A stretch of DNA of 64,000 bases from Roseovarius litoreus (GTDB lineage: Bacteria > Pseudomonadota > Alphaproteobacteria > Rhodobacterales > Rhodobacteraceae). A model generated the notes under the pieces. The model was not told where the DNA came from. It did not search any database and saw nothing but the letters and a program-made list of their open reading frames with translations. The DNA lies in the NCBI RefSeq assembly GCF_900142765.1, contig NZ_FRCB01000005.1, positions 1 to 64,000 on the forward strand, in the 5' to 3' direction. Shown piece after piece: positions 55,051 through 63,911 of this stretch. How positions within the stretch are numbered: the stretch's first letter is position 1; every line of letters starts with the position of its first letter. The position numbers were made by a program, and so were the translations under genes.

Positions 55051-56811
55051 ATGAGCAAAAAACGACCGTCGGCCCGTCTCAAGGTGTCAAATACCACCAC
55101 CTGGCGTCTGCGCCTGGTGTTCATTGTGTTGGTCGCGCTGGCGGTGGCGGTGGTGTTCGTGACCAATCGCCTGCTGACCGACAGGTTCACCGAATCCACG
55201 CGCAACCGCGCGGAATTGCGGCTGGTGCTCTATTCGGGCAACCTGCTGAGCGAGCTGCGCCAGAACGCCATCGTCCCGCAATTGCTGGCACGCGACCCGT
55301 CGCTGATCCTTGCGCTGGAGTCGGGCGATTTCAGCCAGTCGAGCCAGCGGCTTATTTCCTTTCTCGACGAGATCGGCGCGGCGTCGCTGACACTGCTGGA
55401 CCGGGACGGCCGGGCGGTGGCGGTGACGGATCGGAACCTGTTGGGCAAGAACCATCGGCAAGCGCCTTATTACGTGGACGCCTTGCGCTCGAGAGATACG
55501 GTTTTCAAGGTACTTGAGGACGAAACGGGCGCGTATCGGTTCACCTATTCGCGGCGCGTTGAACGCCAGAACCAGGTGCTTGGCGTGATCGTGGTCGAGG
55601 TGGATCTGGCCAAGTACGAGCGTGCCTGGTCGGGTATATCGGATGCGGTTCTGGTGACCGACAGCGAGGGACGGATCATCCTTGCGACAGAGCCGCGCTG
55701 GCGCGGGCTGAGCGAGGAAGAGGCGCTTCGCCGAGAGCCGGTGGACACTGCGATAGAGCGGGCCATCCAGGCGACTGCCGGATGGACCGCGCTGCCTGCG
55801 GATGCCTATGTGCGAGGCGAGGCGGTGATGCGGGTCGAGGGCAGGGTGGCGTTTCGCGGCTGGAGGATCGCCAGCTTCACCACCTATGCCAGTGTGCGCG
55901 AGAAGGTGAACGGGTTTCTGGCGCTCGAGATCATGGGATTCGCGATTCTCCTGGCGCTAGCGTTCTGGGTTCTGAACCGCCGAACAACGCTGCGCATGGC
56001 CCTGTTCCAGCGAGAGTCGGCAGAGCTTCGCGCATTGAACGTCCGCCTGCAGCGGGAAATCGCCGAACGCGAACGCGTGCAGGAGAACCTTGCGGTGGCC
56101 GAACAGACCCTTGCGCAAAGCTCGAAACTGGCGGCGTTGGGGGAGATGTCCGCCGCCGTCAGCCACGAGTTGAACCAGCCCCTGGCGGCGATGAAGACCT
56201 ATCTTGCGGGCGCGCGGCTGCTGCTCAACCGGAACCGGCCCGACGAGGCGCTGTCCTCTTTCCAGAGGATCGACGACCTGATCGAGAGGATGGGATCGAT
56301 CACGCGGCAGTTGAAATCCTATGCCCGTCAGAGCGGTGACACTTTCGCGCCTGTAAATCTTGGCGATGCGCTGTCTTCGGCGCTGTCGATGATGGAGCCG
56401 CAACTGCGCCAGCGGCATGTCAATATCACCCGGACCCTGCCCGAGGAGCCGGTGCTGGTGATGGCCGACAGGGTGCGGGTGGAGCAGGTGATGATCAACC
56501 TGTTGCGCAATGCGATGGATGCCACGGAAGGCACCGACGATGCCTCGATCGACATTTTGCTGGCTGCCGGTGAAACGGCGGTTCTGACGGTGCGCGACAA
56601 CGGGCACGGGATCGAGGATTTCGACAATCTCTTCGAGCCGTTCTACACCACCAAGCAGCCCGGCGACGGGGTCGGCTTGGGGCTTGCCATTTCCTCGGGT
56701 ATCGTGAACGACCTTGGGGGTCGCCTGACGGCGAGAAATGCGTCGGGCGGGGGGGCTGTATTCGAGGTGCAGCTTCCTATCTTGACCGAAGAGACCCGTG
56801 CAGCGGAGTGA
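55051..56811 (+). CDS. dctB: DctB-type C4-dicarboxylate sensor histidine kinase
   Basis: The 586-residue kinase has a first membrane helix at about 18-40. A periplasmic double-PDC (Cache) sensor follows (residues 45-285, with LTLLDRDGRAVAVTDRNLLG and APYYVDALRSRDTVFKVL). Then come a second helix at about 290-312, a coiled coil, the H-box AAVSHELNQPLAAMKTY with H372, and an HATPase domain with NLLRNAMDATEG, DNGHGI and GVGLGLAISSGI. This layout is that of DctB. It is followed 6 bp later by the response regulator gene. The transporter genes are not in the window, and the ligand is inferred. Confidence 0.9.
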   Translation: MSKKRPSARLKVSNTTTWRLRLVFIVLVALAVAVVFVTNRLLTDRFTESTRNRAELRLVLYSGNLLSELRQNAIVPQLLARDPSLILALESGDFSQSSQRLISFLDEIGAASLTLLDRDGRAVAVTDRNLLGKNHRQAPYYVDALRSRDTVFKVLEDETGAYRFTYSRRVERQNQVLGVIVVEVDLAKYERAWSGISDAVLVTDSEGRIILATEPRWRGLSEEEALRREPVDTAIERAIQATAGWTALPADAYVRGEAVMRVEGRVAFRGWRIASFTTYASVREKVNGFLALEIMGFAILLALAFWVLNRRTTLRMALFQRESAELRALNVRLQREIAERERVQENLAVAEQTLAQSSKLAALGEMSAAVSHELNQPLAAMKTYLAGARLLLNRNRPDEALSSFQRIDDLIERMGSITRQLKSYARQSGDTFAPVNLGDALSSALSMMEPQLRQRHVNITRTLPEEPVLVMADRVRVEQVMINLLRNAMDATEGTDDASIDILLAAGETAVLTVRDNGHGIEDFDNLFEPFYTTKQPGDGVGLGLAISSGIVNDLGGRLTARNASGGGAVFEVQLPILTEETRAAE

Positions 56812-56817
56812 CGTGAC

Positions 56818-58155
56818 ATGCCGAGCGCAATGAAAATCGCGATCATCGACGATGAAAAGGACATGCGGCAGTCGATCAGCCAGTGGCTGGCGCTGTCTGG
56901 ATATGACACCGAGGCCTTCCCGAGCGCCGAGGAGGCGTTGAAGGTGCTTGGACCGGATTATCCGGGGATCGTGGTGACCGACATCAAGATGCCGGGCATG
57001 GACGGGATGCAGTTTCTCAAGAAGTTGATGGGCAGCGATTCCAGCCTGCCGGTCATCATGATCACCGGCCACGGTGATGTGCCCATGGCGGTCGAGGCGA
57101 TGCGCATGGGCGCCTATGATTTCCTTGAAAAGCCGTTCAACCCGGACCGGATGAGCCAGTTGGCCAAGAAAGCCACGACCGCGCGGCGCATGACGCTGGA
57201 CAGCCGCGCGCTGCGTCGCGAGTTGTCGGATGGCGGCCAGCTGATGAAAAAGCTGATCGGCGCAAGCCCGGTGATGGCGCGGTTGAAGGAGGATATCCTC
57301 GATCTGGGGCAGGCGGATGGCCATGTGCTGATCGAGGGCGAGACCGGGACCGGCAAGACGCTGGTGGCGCATGCCCTGCACGCGGTCGGATCGAGGGCGG
57401 GCAAGAAATTCGTGTTGGTGTCATGTTCGGCCCATGAGGAAGAGGCGCTGATGAAGCGGCTTTTCGGCCCGGTGCAACCCGAGGACAGCCGCCTGCCGGC
57501 GGTCGAGGAGGCACGGGGCGGCACGCTGGTGCTCGAGGATATCGAGGCGCTGAGCGAGGCCGCGCAGGCGCGGCTCTTGACCTTCATCAACGATGAGGGC
57601 ACGCCGCCAGAGACGCGGATCGTGGCGATCTCGAACATGCAGGAACAGGACCGCACCTGTGAGGACGCGATGCGCCCCGATCTGTTCTATCGCTTGGCCA
57701 GCCTGCGGATCACCGTGCCGCCGTTGCGCCAGCGCGGTGAGGATATCCTGACGCTGTTCACCCGCTTTTCGGAGCAATTCGCGGATGATTATGGCTGCGA
57801 GGCGCCGCAGGTTTCGGCGCAGGAGGCCGCTCAGCTGTTGCAGGCGCCCTGGCCCGGCAATGTGCGCCAGCTTTTCAACGTGGCCGAACGCGCCGTGCTG
57901 CAGGAGCGACGGGGCAGCGGCACCATCGCATCGCTGCTGATGTCGGATCATCAGGACATGCAGCCGGTGATGACCACCGAGGGCAAGCCGCTCAAGGAAT
58001 ATGTCGAGGCGTTCGAGCGGATGCTGATCGACAACACGATGCGACGACACAAGGGGTCGATCGCCTCGGTGATGGATGAATTGTGCCTGCCGCGCAGAAC
58101 GCTGAACGAGAAGATGGCCAAATACGGTTTGCAGCGTTCGGATTACCTGAGTTGA
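56818..58155 (+). CDS. dctD: DctD-type response regulator lacking the GAFTGA motif
   Basis: The 445-residue NtrC-family regulator has a receiver domain (phosphoacceptor D55 in VTDIKMPGMDG) and an AAA+ domain with Walker A GETGTGKT (174-181) and RPDLFYRLASLRITVPPLRQ. A Fis-type HTH closes it (LCLPRRTLNEKMAKYG). After LFG (215-217), where sigma-54 activators carry GAFTGA, the sequence is PVQPEDSRLP, so the sigma-54 contact loop is absent; Walker B reads LVLEDIE. It may therefore regulate without sigma-54, as described for Rhodobacter NtrC. ATG 56830 is an alternative start. Confidence 0.88.
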   Translation: MPSAMKIAIIDDEKDMRQSISQWLALSGYDTEAFPSAEEALKVLGPDYPGIVVTDIKMPGMDGMQFLKKLMGSDSSLPVIMITGHGDVPMAVEAMRMGAYDFLEKPFNPDRMSQLAKKATTARRMTLDSRALRRELSDGGQLMKKLIGASPVMARLKEDILDLGQADGHVLIEGETGTGKTLVAHALHAVGSRAGKKFVLVSCSAHEEEALMKRLFGPVQPEDSRLPAVEEARGGTLVLEDIEALSEAAQARLLTFINDEGTPPETRIVAISNMQEQDRTCEDAMRPDLFYRLASLRITVPPLRQRGEDILTLFTRFSEQFADDYGCEAPQVSAQEAAQLLQAPWPGNVRQLFNVAERAVLQERRGSGTIASLLMSDHQDMQPVMTTEGKPLKEYVEAFERMLIDNTMRRHKGSIASVMDELCLPRRTLNEKMAKYGLQRSDYLS

Positions 58156-58185
58156 CGGGGCAGGCGGGCTGGTCCGTCAAAATTT
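58152..58185 (+). terminator. Possible terminator after dctD
   Basis: TTGACGG (58152-58158, overlapping the stop codon) pairs with CCGTCAA (58174-58180). Only AATTT follows, so the T-tract is weak. Confidence 0.35.
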
Positions 58186-58659
58186 CGACATATCGTCTTT
58201 CGGCCTTGGATACCCCATGAATGAGGGGGTCGTCATTCGAATTTACCGATGGCTGTGTGGGGCTTGAACGATTAGCCATTGTCACTTGGGGTCAAATACC
58301 TCTATCTAGAGGGTAGGATATCCGTCGTCGACCGATTGCGGATCCTGACAACAGAGTTTCGCTGTTTGGGGCCGAGCGGTATGTGACATCGTCCGCCGTC
58401 CCGACAGACCGATCAGGCCCCGCTTTGTCGGGCCGCATACAAGCCTGCCCGGCGATGCGCCGGATCGACAGGCGCAGAGTTGGCCCTGTTTCGGGCCGGA
58501 GACCAAGAACCGCGATGCAACGCGCACAACGGACATATCACAGAGCAGGCCCCGCAAGTGGCGCCTCAGCCCGTGTGACCGTCATCGCCCCCAACATATA
58601 CCCGCCGCAGACGTCCGCCCCGCCGGGGCGCGATGCCATGCGCGGAGCAAACGGAAAAC
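58186..58659 (+). promoter_or_regulatory. Long structured leader region of rne
   Basis: About 470 bp before the RNase E start contain no convincing gene. Several hairpins are visible: CCCGACA/TGTCGGG (58400-58432), CCGGC/GCCGG (58449-58463) and GGCCC/GGGCC (58482-58497). In other bacteria the rne mRNA has a long 5' UTR that RNase E itself cleaves to control its level, and this region is a fair candidate for the same role. Confidence 0.45.
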
Positions 58660-61476
58660 ATGGCCAAGAAAATGCTTATCGATGCCACCCACGCGGAAGA
58701 AACCCGCGTCGTGGTGGTGGACGGAAACAAGGTTGAGGAATTCGATTTTGAGTCCGAAAACAAACGGCAGCTCGCCGGAAACATCTACCTCGCAAAGGTA
58801 ACACGGGTCGAACCGTCGCTGCAGGCGGCCTTCGTCGATTACGGCGGAAACCGCCACGGATTCCTGGCGTTTGCGGAAATCCATCCGGATTACTACCAGA
58901 TCCCGGTGGCCGACCGCGAAAAGCTGATGGAGGAAGAGCGCGCCTATGCCGAGGCGATGCGCGCCAAGGAAGACGACGACGAAAAGCCCAAGTCGCGGCG
59001 GCGCAGCCGGTCACGTTCCAAGGCCGAGGCGGTCGAGGACAAGGATGCCGTGATCCGCGACACGAGCGGGGAAGTCGCCGGCATGGAGACCATCGATCTC
59101 GACGACGATGTGCCCGAGGGCACGTCGCCGATGGAGATCGTCGGTGAAACGCCTGTCGAAGAACCCCAGGACAGCGCCGATCTGTCCGAGGATGGCGATG
59201 GCGGCGTCGACGCGCAAGCTCATGACGATGACGATCACCATGACGACGAGGACGAGCACCGCTCGGATGCGTCTTTCAAGGATGAGTCGATCGAGTCGGT
59301 GGCTGATGACGACGACCACGAGGATATCCGCCCGCAGCACAAGCCGCGGCCGCGGAAATACAAGATCCAGGAAGTCATCAAGGTGCGTCAGATCCTTCTG
59401 GTGCAGGTGGTCAAGGAAGAGCGCGGCAACAAGGGTGCTGCGCTGACGACATATCTGTCGCTGGCGGGCCGCTATTGCGTTCTGATGCCCAACACCGCGC
59501 GCGGCGGCGGCATTTCGCGCAAGATCACCAATGCCGTGGACCGCAAGAAACTCAAGGAAATCGCCAACGAGATCGACGTGCCGCAGGGCGCGGGCCTGAT
59601 CGTCCGCACGGCGGGCGCCAAGCGCACCAAATCCGAGATCAAGCGCGATTACGAATATCTGCAGCGGCTGTGGGAACAGATCCGCGAGTTGACGCTGAAA
59701 TCCATTGCGCCGGCGAAGATCTATGAAGAGGGCGACCTCATCAAGCGGTCGATCCGGGATCTGTACAACCGAGATATCGACGAGGTTCTGGTCGAGGGCG
59801 AGCAGGGATACCGCATCGCCAAGGACTTCATGAAGATGATCATGCCGTCCCACGCCAAGAACGTGAAGCATTACGTGGATACGATGCCGCTCTTTGCGCG
59901 GTTCCAGGTGGAAAGCTATCTCAGCTCGATGTTCAACCCGACGGTGCAGCTGCGCTCGGGCGGGTATATCGTGATCGGAGTGACCGAGGCGCTTGTGGCG
60001 ATCGACGTGAACTCGGGCCGGGCCACCAAGGAAGGCTCGATCGAGGAAACCGCGCTGAAGACCAATCTCGAGGCGGCCGAGGAAGTGGCCCGTCAGTTGC
60101 GGCTGCGCGATTTGGCCGGTCTGATCGTGATCGACTTCATCGACATGGACGAGCGCCGCAACAACGCAGCGGTGGAAAAGCGGTTCAAGGACAAGCTGAA
60201 ATCGGATCGCGCGCGTATTCAGGTGGGCCGCATCTCGGGGTTTGGTCTTCTGGAAATGTCGCGCCAGCGTCTGCGCCCCGGCATGATCGAAGCCACGACA
60301 CAGCCCTGTCCCGCCTGTCATGGCACAGGCCTGATCCGGTCGGATGACAACCTGTCGCTGTCGATCCTGCGCCAGATCGAGGAAGAAGGCGTGCGCCGCC
60401 GGTCGCGCGAGGTGCTGGTAAAGTGCCCGGTGGCCGTGGCCAATTACCTGATGAACCAGAAACGCGAGCATGTGGCGCAGATCGAGCTGCGCTATGGCCT
60501 GTCGGTGCGGATCGAAGGCGATCCGATGCTCATCAGCCCGGATTTCTCGCTCGAGAAGTTCAAGACGGCGACCCGCAGCGTGCCCGAAGCCGTGGCGCCG
60601 GTGGTGTCGGTCGACAGTTCGTTGATGGATGATCTGGACGACGCGATCGAGGACGAAATCGACGAGGATGCCGAGGCCGATACCGCCAGCGATGCTGACG
60701 GCGATCGGACACAGGACGACGATCAGGAAAACGGTGATGGCAAGCCCAAGAAGCGGCGTCGTCGCCGTCGTCGCAGCCGCTCGAAATCCAAGGGCAATGG
60801 CGAGAATGCTGCAGCCAACGGTGGCGAGGCCGAGGATCAGGGTGCGGATGATGCGCCCTCCGAGGCGGCCAAGCCTGCGGATGAGGGTGCTGCCGAAGGT
60901 GTCGCGGGTTCCGAAGAGGTTAAGGCGGACCAGCCCGCCGAAGAGGACGCGCCGCAAGCCGAGGCCAAGCCGAAATCCCGTTCGCGTTCGCGCAGCAAGA
61001 AGAAGGACGCGCCTGTTTCGGAGAGTGCCGAAGCGGCTGAGCCTGTGACGGAAACGGCCACAACGGCTCAGGCAGAGCCTGCAGCCGAGGCGGAGACCGA
61101 GGCCGAAGCAAAGCCTGTGGCCGAGAAACCCAAGAGGGCCCCGCGCAAGCCATCGACCCGCAAGAAACCTGAGGCAGCAAAGGCCGAGGCTGTCGCGGAG
61201 GCCGCTGTCGAGGCGCCTGCTGAAGAGGCCGATGCGCCGGTTGCAGAAGCAAAGAAGAAGCCTGTCCGAAAGCCCGCTGCGAAGAAAATCAAGGCGGTGA
61301 CCGACGAGCCGGCCACTGTCGCGCAGGACGAGCCAACCCAAGCGGCGGAGCCAGCCGACAGCGTCGAGACGGTCGAAAAAGCCCCCGCCATGGCTGGCGG
61401 CGACGAGACGTCGGAGCAAAAGACCGAGGCTGCATCCAAGCCCAAACGCCGCGGCTGGTGGTCGATCGGTCGCTGA
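58660..61476 (+). CDS. rne: Ribonuclease E/G family endoribonuclease
   Basis: The 938-residue enzyme starts the decay of most mRNAs and processes stable RNA. The S1 domain is split: residues 34-100 (GNIYLAKVTRVEPSLQAAFV) are separated from its second half (from about 228, KIQEVIKVRQILLVQVVKEE) by a roughly 125-residue insertion. The insertion is first Arg/Ser-rich and then very acidic. The catalytic aspartates are D449 (LVAIDVNSG) and D492 (IVIDFIDMDE), 43 residues apart as in E. coli, and the zinc-link is CPACHGTG (C550, C553). The C-terminal 270 residues are low-complexity Arg/Lys and Ala/Glu/Pro-rich, the likely degradosome scaffold. Start 58660 gives MAKKMLIDATHAEETR. Confidence 0.95.
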   Translation: MAKKMLIDATHAEETRVVVVDGNKVEEFDFESENKRQLAGNIYLAKVTRVEPSLQAAFVDYGGNRHGFLAFAEIHPDYYQIPVADREKLMEEERAYAEAMRAKEDDDEKPKSRRRSRSRSKAEAVEDKDAVIRDTSGEVAGMETIDLDDDVPEGTSPMEIVGETPVEEPQDSADLSEDGDGGVDAQAHDDDDHHDDEDEHRSDASFKDESIESVADDDDHEDIRPQHKPRPRKYKIQEVIKVRQILLVQVVKEERGNKGAALTTYLSLAGRYCVLMPNTARGGGISRKITNAVDRKKLKEIANEIDVPQGAGLIVRTAGAKRTKSEIKRDYEYLQRLWEQIRELTLKSIAPAKIYEEGDLIKRSIRDLYNRDIDEVLVEGEQGYRIAKDFMKMIMPSHAKNVKHYVDTMPLFARFQVESYLSSMFNPTVQLRSGGYIVIGVTEALVAIDVNSGRATKEGSIEETALKTNLEAAEEVARQLRLRDLAGLIVIDFIDMDERRNNAAVEKRFKDKLKSDRARIQVGRISGFGLLEMSRQRLRPGMIEATTQPCPACHGTGLIRSDDNLSLSILRQIEEEGVRRRSREVLVKCPVAVANYLMNQKREHVAQIELRYGLSVRIEGDPMLISPDFSLEKFKTATRSVPEAVAPVVSVDSSLMDDLDDAIEDEIDEDAEADTASDADGDRTQDDDQENGDGKPKKRRRRRRRSRSKSKGNGENAAANGGEAEDQGADDAPSEAAKPADEGAAEGVAGSEEVKADQPAEEDAPQAEAKPKSRSRSRSKKKDAPVSESAEAAEPVTETATTAQAEPAAEAETEAEAKPVAEKPKRAPRKPSTRKKPEAAKAEAVAEAAVEAPAEEADAPVAEAKKKPVRKPAAKKIKAVTDEPATVAQDEPTQAAEPADSVETVEKAPAMAGGDETSEQKTEAASKPKRRGWWSIGR

Positions 61477-61499
61477 CGCGGCTATATTGAAGCCGAAAG

Positions 61500-61534
61500 C
61501 ACCGCGCCCCTTTTGGGGCGCGGTGTTTTTATTT
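61500..61534 (+). terminator. Rho-independent terminator of rne
   Basis: CACCGCGCCCC (61500-61510), loop TTTT, GGGGCGCGGTG (61515-61525), then TTTTTATTTT. An 11-bp perfect stem with a strong T-tract 24 bp after the rne stop. Confidence 0.95.
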
Positions 61535-61565
61535 TGGGGTCAGGTCGAAGGGCAGGCGGCGCTGA

Positions 61566-61814
61566 TCAGGCCTTGGCCGCCTTGCGCACCACATAGATCT
61601 GCGCGCCATCGCGGGTGTCGGTCGAGACAAGCTCATGCCCTGCCTCGGCGCAGAAATGCGGCACGTCGATCACGGCTGCGGGATCGTCTGCCAGCATCTC
61701 GATGCATTGGCCCGGAGCAAGCGCCCCGATCCGCTTGCGCAGTTTCAGGACGGGCAGGGGGCAAAGCAGCCCGGTGGCGTCTAGGGTATCGGATATGTCC
61801 ATGCGCTGCGACAT
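61566..61814 (-). CDS. tusA: TusA/SirA-family sulfurtransfer protein
   Basis: The 82-residue protein has the family motif LDATGLLCPLPVLKLRKRI, with the sulfur-carrying Cys of CPxP, then ADDPAAVIDVPHFCAEAGHE. It likely relays sulfur for tRNA thiolation, molybdenum cofactor or other pathways; the partner is unknown. Start 61814 follows AACAAGG at good spacing; ATG 61802 in frame would remove four residues. It is divergent from ccdA and convergent with rne. Confidence 0.9.
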   Translation of the reverse strand: MSQRMDISDTLDATGLLCPLPVLKLRKRIGALAPGQCIEMLADDPAAVIDVPHFCAEAGHELVSTDTRDGAQIYVVRKAAKA

Positions 61815-61895
61815 AGTCGCCTTGTTACAGCCTGTCCACAAGGATGTGACATCGCGTAGCGTGACGCGGTGCGCGCGATTGTCTATGTCTCGGTC

Positions 61896-62648
61896 ATGTT
61901 TGGATTCGAAATCATAGATGCGGCCCTGATCCCGGCTATGGCCATTGCGCTGTTTGCCGGTGTCATCTCGTTTCTCAGCCCATGTGTGCTGCCGATCGTG
62001 CCGCCATATCTGGCCTATATCAGCGGTATCGCATTGTCGGACCTGACCGACGAGCGGACGGCGCGCGCGCGTGCAGTCATGCCTGCGCTGTTCTTCGTCA
62101 TGGGGCTGTCGACGGTGTTCCTGTTTCTGGGGTTCACAGCGTCGGCCATAGGGAGCCTGTTCCTGCAGTATCAGGGGTGGTTCAACACCTTTGCCGGGAT
62201 CATCGTGATGATTTTCGGGGCGCATTTCGTCGGTGTGTTTCGGATTGGTTTTCTGGACCGCGAGGCGCGTATGGACGTGGGCGACCGAGGCGGGTCGTCC
62301 TTTGGCGCCTATGTGCTTGGGCTGGCTTTTGCCTTTGGGTGGACGCCCTGTATCGGCCCGCAACTGGGGGCGATCCTGTCGCTGGCGGCCTCGGAGGCCA
62401 ATGTGGCGCGCGGCACCCTGCTGCTGGCGGTCTACGCGGTGGGTCTGGGCGTGCCTTTCCTGCTGGTGGCGGCGTTCCTGCCGCGACTTGGCGGATTGAT
62501 GGGCTGGATGAAGCGCCACATGGAGCGGATCGAGCGCGTGATGGGGCTTTTGTTGTGGACCATCGGCCTTTTGATGCTGACGGGAGGATTTTCGGACCTG
62601 TCCTTCTGGCTGCTCGAAACCTTTCCGTCATTGGCCGTCCTTGGTTAG
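61896..62648 (+). CDS. ccdA: Cytochrome c biogenesis protein CcdA
   Basis: The 250-residue membrane protein has six predicted helices and the two redox cysteines in symmetric motifs, SFLSPCVLPIVPPYLAYISG and FGWTPCIGPQLGAIL. It moves reducing power from cytoplasmic thioredoxin to periplasmic thiol proteins such as CcmG or DsbC-like partners. ATG 61896 is the simplest start, though no strong ribosome-binding site precedes it; a GTG at 61869 is in frame. It is divergent from tusA. Confidence 0.92.
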   Translation: MFGFEIIDAALIPAMAIALFAGVISFLSPCVLPIVPPYLAYISGIALSDLTDERTARARAVMPALFFVMGLSTVFLFLGFTASAIGSLFLQYQGWFNTFAGIIVMIFGAHFVGVFRIGFLDREARMDVGDRGGSSFGAYVLGLAFAFGWTPCIGPQLGAILSLAASEANVARGTLLLAVYAVGLGVPFLLVAAFLPRLGGLMGWMKRHMERIERVMGLLLWTIGLLMLTGGFSDLSFWLLETFPSLAVLG

Positions 62649-62711
62649 GACTTACTCTTGCCAAACCTCTGGGCTATCGTATCACGCCACATGACGTGAG
62701 GGTTCGACAGT

Positions 62712-63911
62712 TTGACCAGTGATCCGGTTCATCGCAGGCGCGTGTTTTATGTACCGGGCTATGATCCGGTCCATGCGCGGAAATATCGCGAGATGTACCG
62801 CAAGGAGGGCGCTGAACAGGCGGCCATCAGCGGCTATGAGATCGCCTTGTCGCCGGGCAGGACAAAGGGCCGTTTCGGCTGGCATGTCGAGGCGCGGATC
62901 GATGGCGCCGAGGTGCAGGCGGACGTTGAGGTTCTGGTCTGGTCCGATATCGTGCGCGGCAGCATGGCGCAGGGCGTTCTGGCGACCTATGGGCAATTGC
63001 TGCAGACCGCCTGGGTCTATATCGCATCGGGCGCGTTGTTTCCGCTGATAGGCGTGAGAAAAGGCCCATTTCTGGCCGTGCTCTATCCTGTCGGGTTCCT
63101 TTTGGTACAATTGGTGCTGGCGGTGCTGGCTGCGTTTGGGCTGGGTGCGGTGCTGGGGTTGATCCATCCCTGGCTCGCTTGGGGCGGGCTGATCGCGCTG
63201 CCGGTCGTGCTGGAATGGTTTCGGCGCAATGACAACCGCTTTCTGGTCTATTACCTGATGCATGATTACGCCTATTCAGCGCGGTATCGCGGGGCCAATC
63301 CACCTGAGCTTGAAGCGCGGATGGCCGAATTCGGCGATCTGATCGCGCAGGCCCTGTCGGAGGATGTGCAGGAGGTTCTGGTGGTCGGTCATTCTTCGGG
63401 GGTGCATCTGGCGGTGTCGATCCTGTCCGACCTCATCCGGGCGGGGAGGGTACCCGCAAATGGGCCGGCTCTGGCGTTTCTGTCGCTTGGGCAGGTGGTG
63501 CCGATGGTGTCTTTTCTGCCCAAGGCCAGCAGGCTTCGGGGCGATCTGCGCTATCTCAGTACCCGGGACGAGCTGACTTGGGTGGATGTGAGCGCACCGG
63601 GCGATGGTTGTGCCTTTGCGCTTTGTGATCCGGTCGCGGTCACCGGGGTCGCCCCCGAGGGCAAGCGCTGGCCGCTGGTGTTGTCGGCGGCGTTCCGGCA
63701 TACGCTCAGCCCGGAGCGGTGGAAGGTGCTGCGTCGGCAGTATTTTCGGCTGCATTTCCAGTATATGTGCGCCTTCGATTATCCGGGCGATTACGATTAC
63801 TTCCGCATCACCGCCGGGCCGCAGACACTGGCCGCGCGATACCGGGGGCGTGCCCCGTCCCCCAGCCGGATCGAACGGCCGGTTTCAAGATATACCGGGG
63901 TCTCGACATGA
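62712..63911 (+). CDS. Membrane-associated alpha/beta-hydrolase-like protein
   Basis: The 399-residue protein has an N-terminal VFYVPGYDPVHARKYREMYR, two or three hydrophobic helices around residues 95-175, and VLVVGHSSGVHLAVSILSDL. The last is a GHSxG nucleophile elbow typical of serine hydrolases. A later GDYDYFRITAG could contribute acid or base. No named family was recognised. Start TTG 62712 was taken because GAGGG lies eight bases before it; no ATG occurs near. The stop overlaps the next start by 4 bp (ATGA). Confidence 0.65.
   Translation: MTSDPVHRRRVFYVPGYDPVHARKYREMYRKEGAEQAAISGYEIALSPGRTKGRFGWHVEARIDGAEVQADVEVLVWSDIVRGSMAQGVLATYGQLLQTAWVYIASGALFPLIGVRKGPFLAVLYPVGFLLVQLVLAVLAAFGLGAVLGLIHPWLAWGGLIALPVVLEWFRRNDNRFLVYYLMHDYAYSARYRGANPPELEARMAEFGDLIAQALSEDVQEVLVVGHSSGVHLAVSILSDLIRAGRVPANGPALAFLSLGQVVPMVSFLPKASRLRGDLRYLSTRDELTWVDVSAPGDGCAFALCDPVAVTGVAPEGKRWPLVLSAAFRHTLSPERWKVLRRQYFRLHFQYMCAFDYPGDYDYFRITAGPQTLAARYRGRAPSPSRIERPVSRYTGVST

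Noticed and set aside
56818-58155. Ordinary sigma-54-dependent DctD
   Set aside because: The GAFTGA loop needed to contact sigma-54 is missing after LFG 215-217.
59011-61419. Long minus-strand open frame of about 802 codons opposite rne
   Set aside because: Shadow of the low-complexity and catalytic parts of rne; no motifs and no ribosome-binding site.
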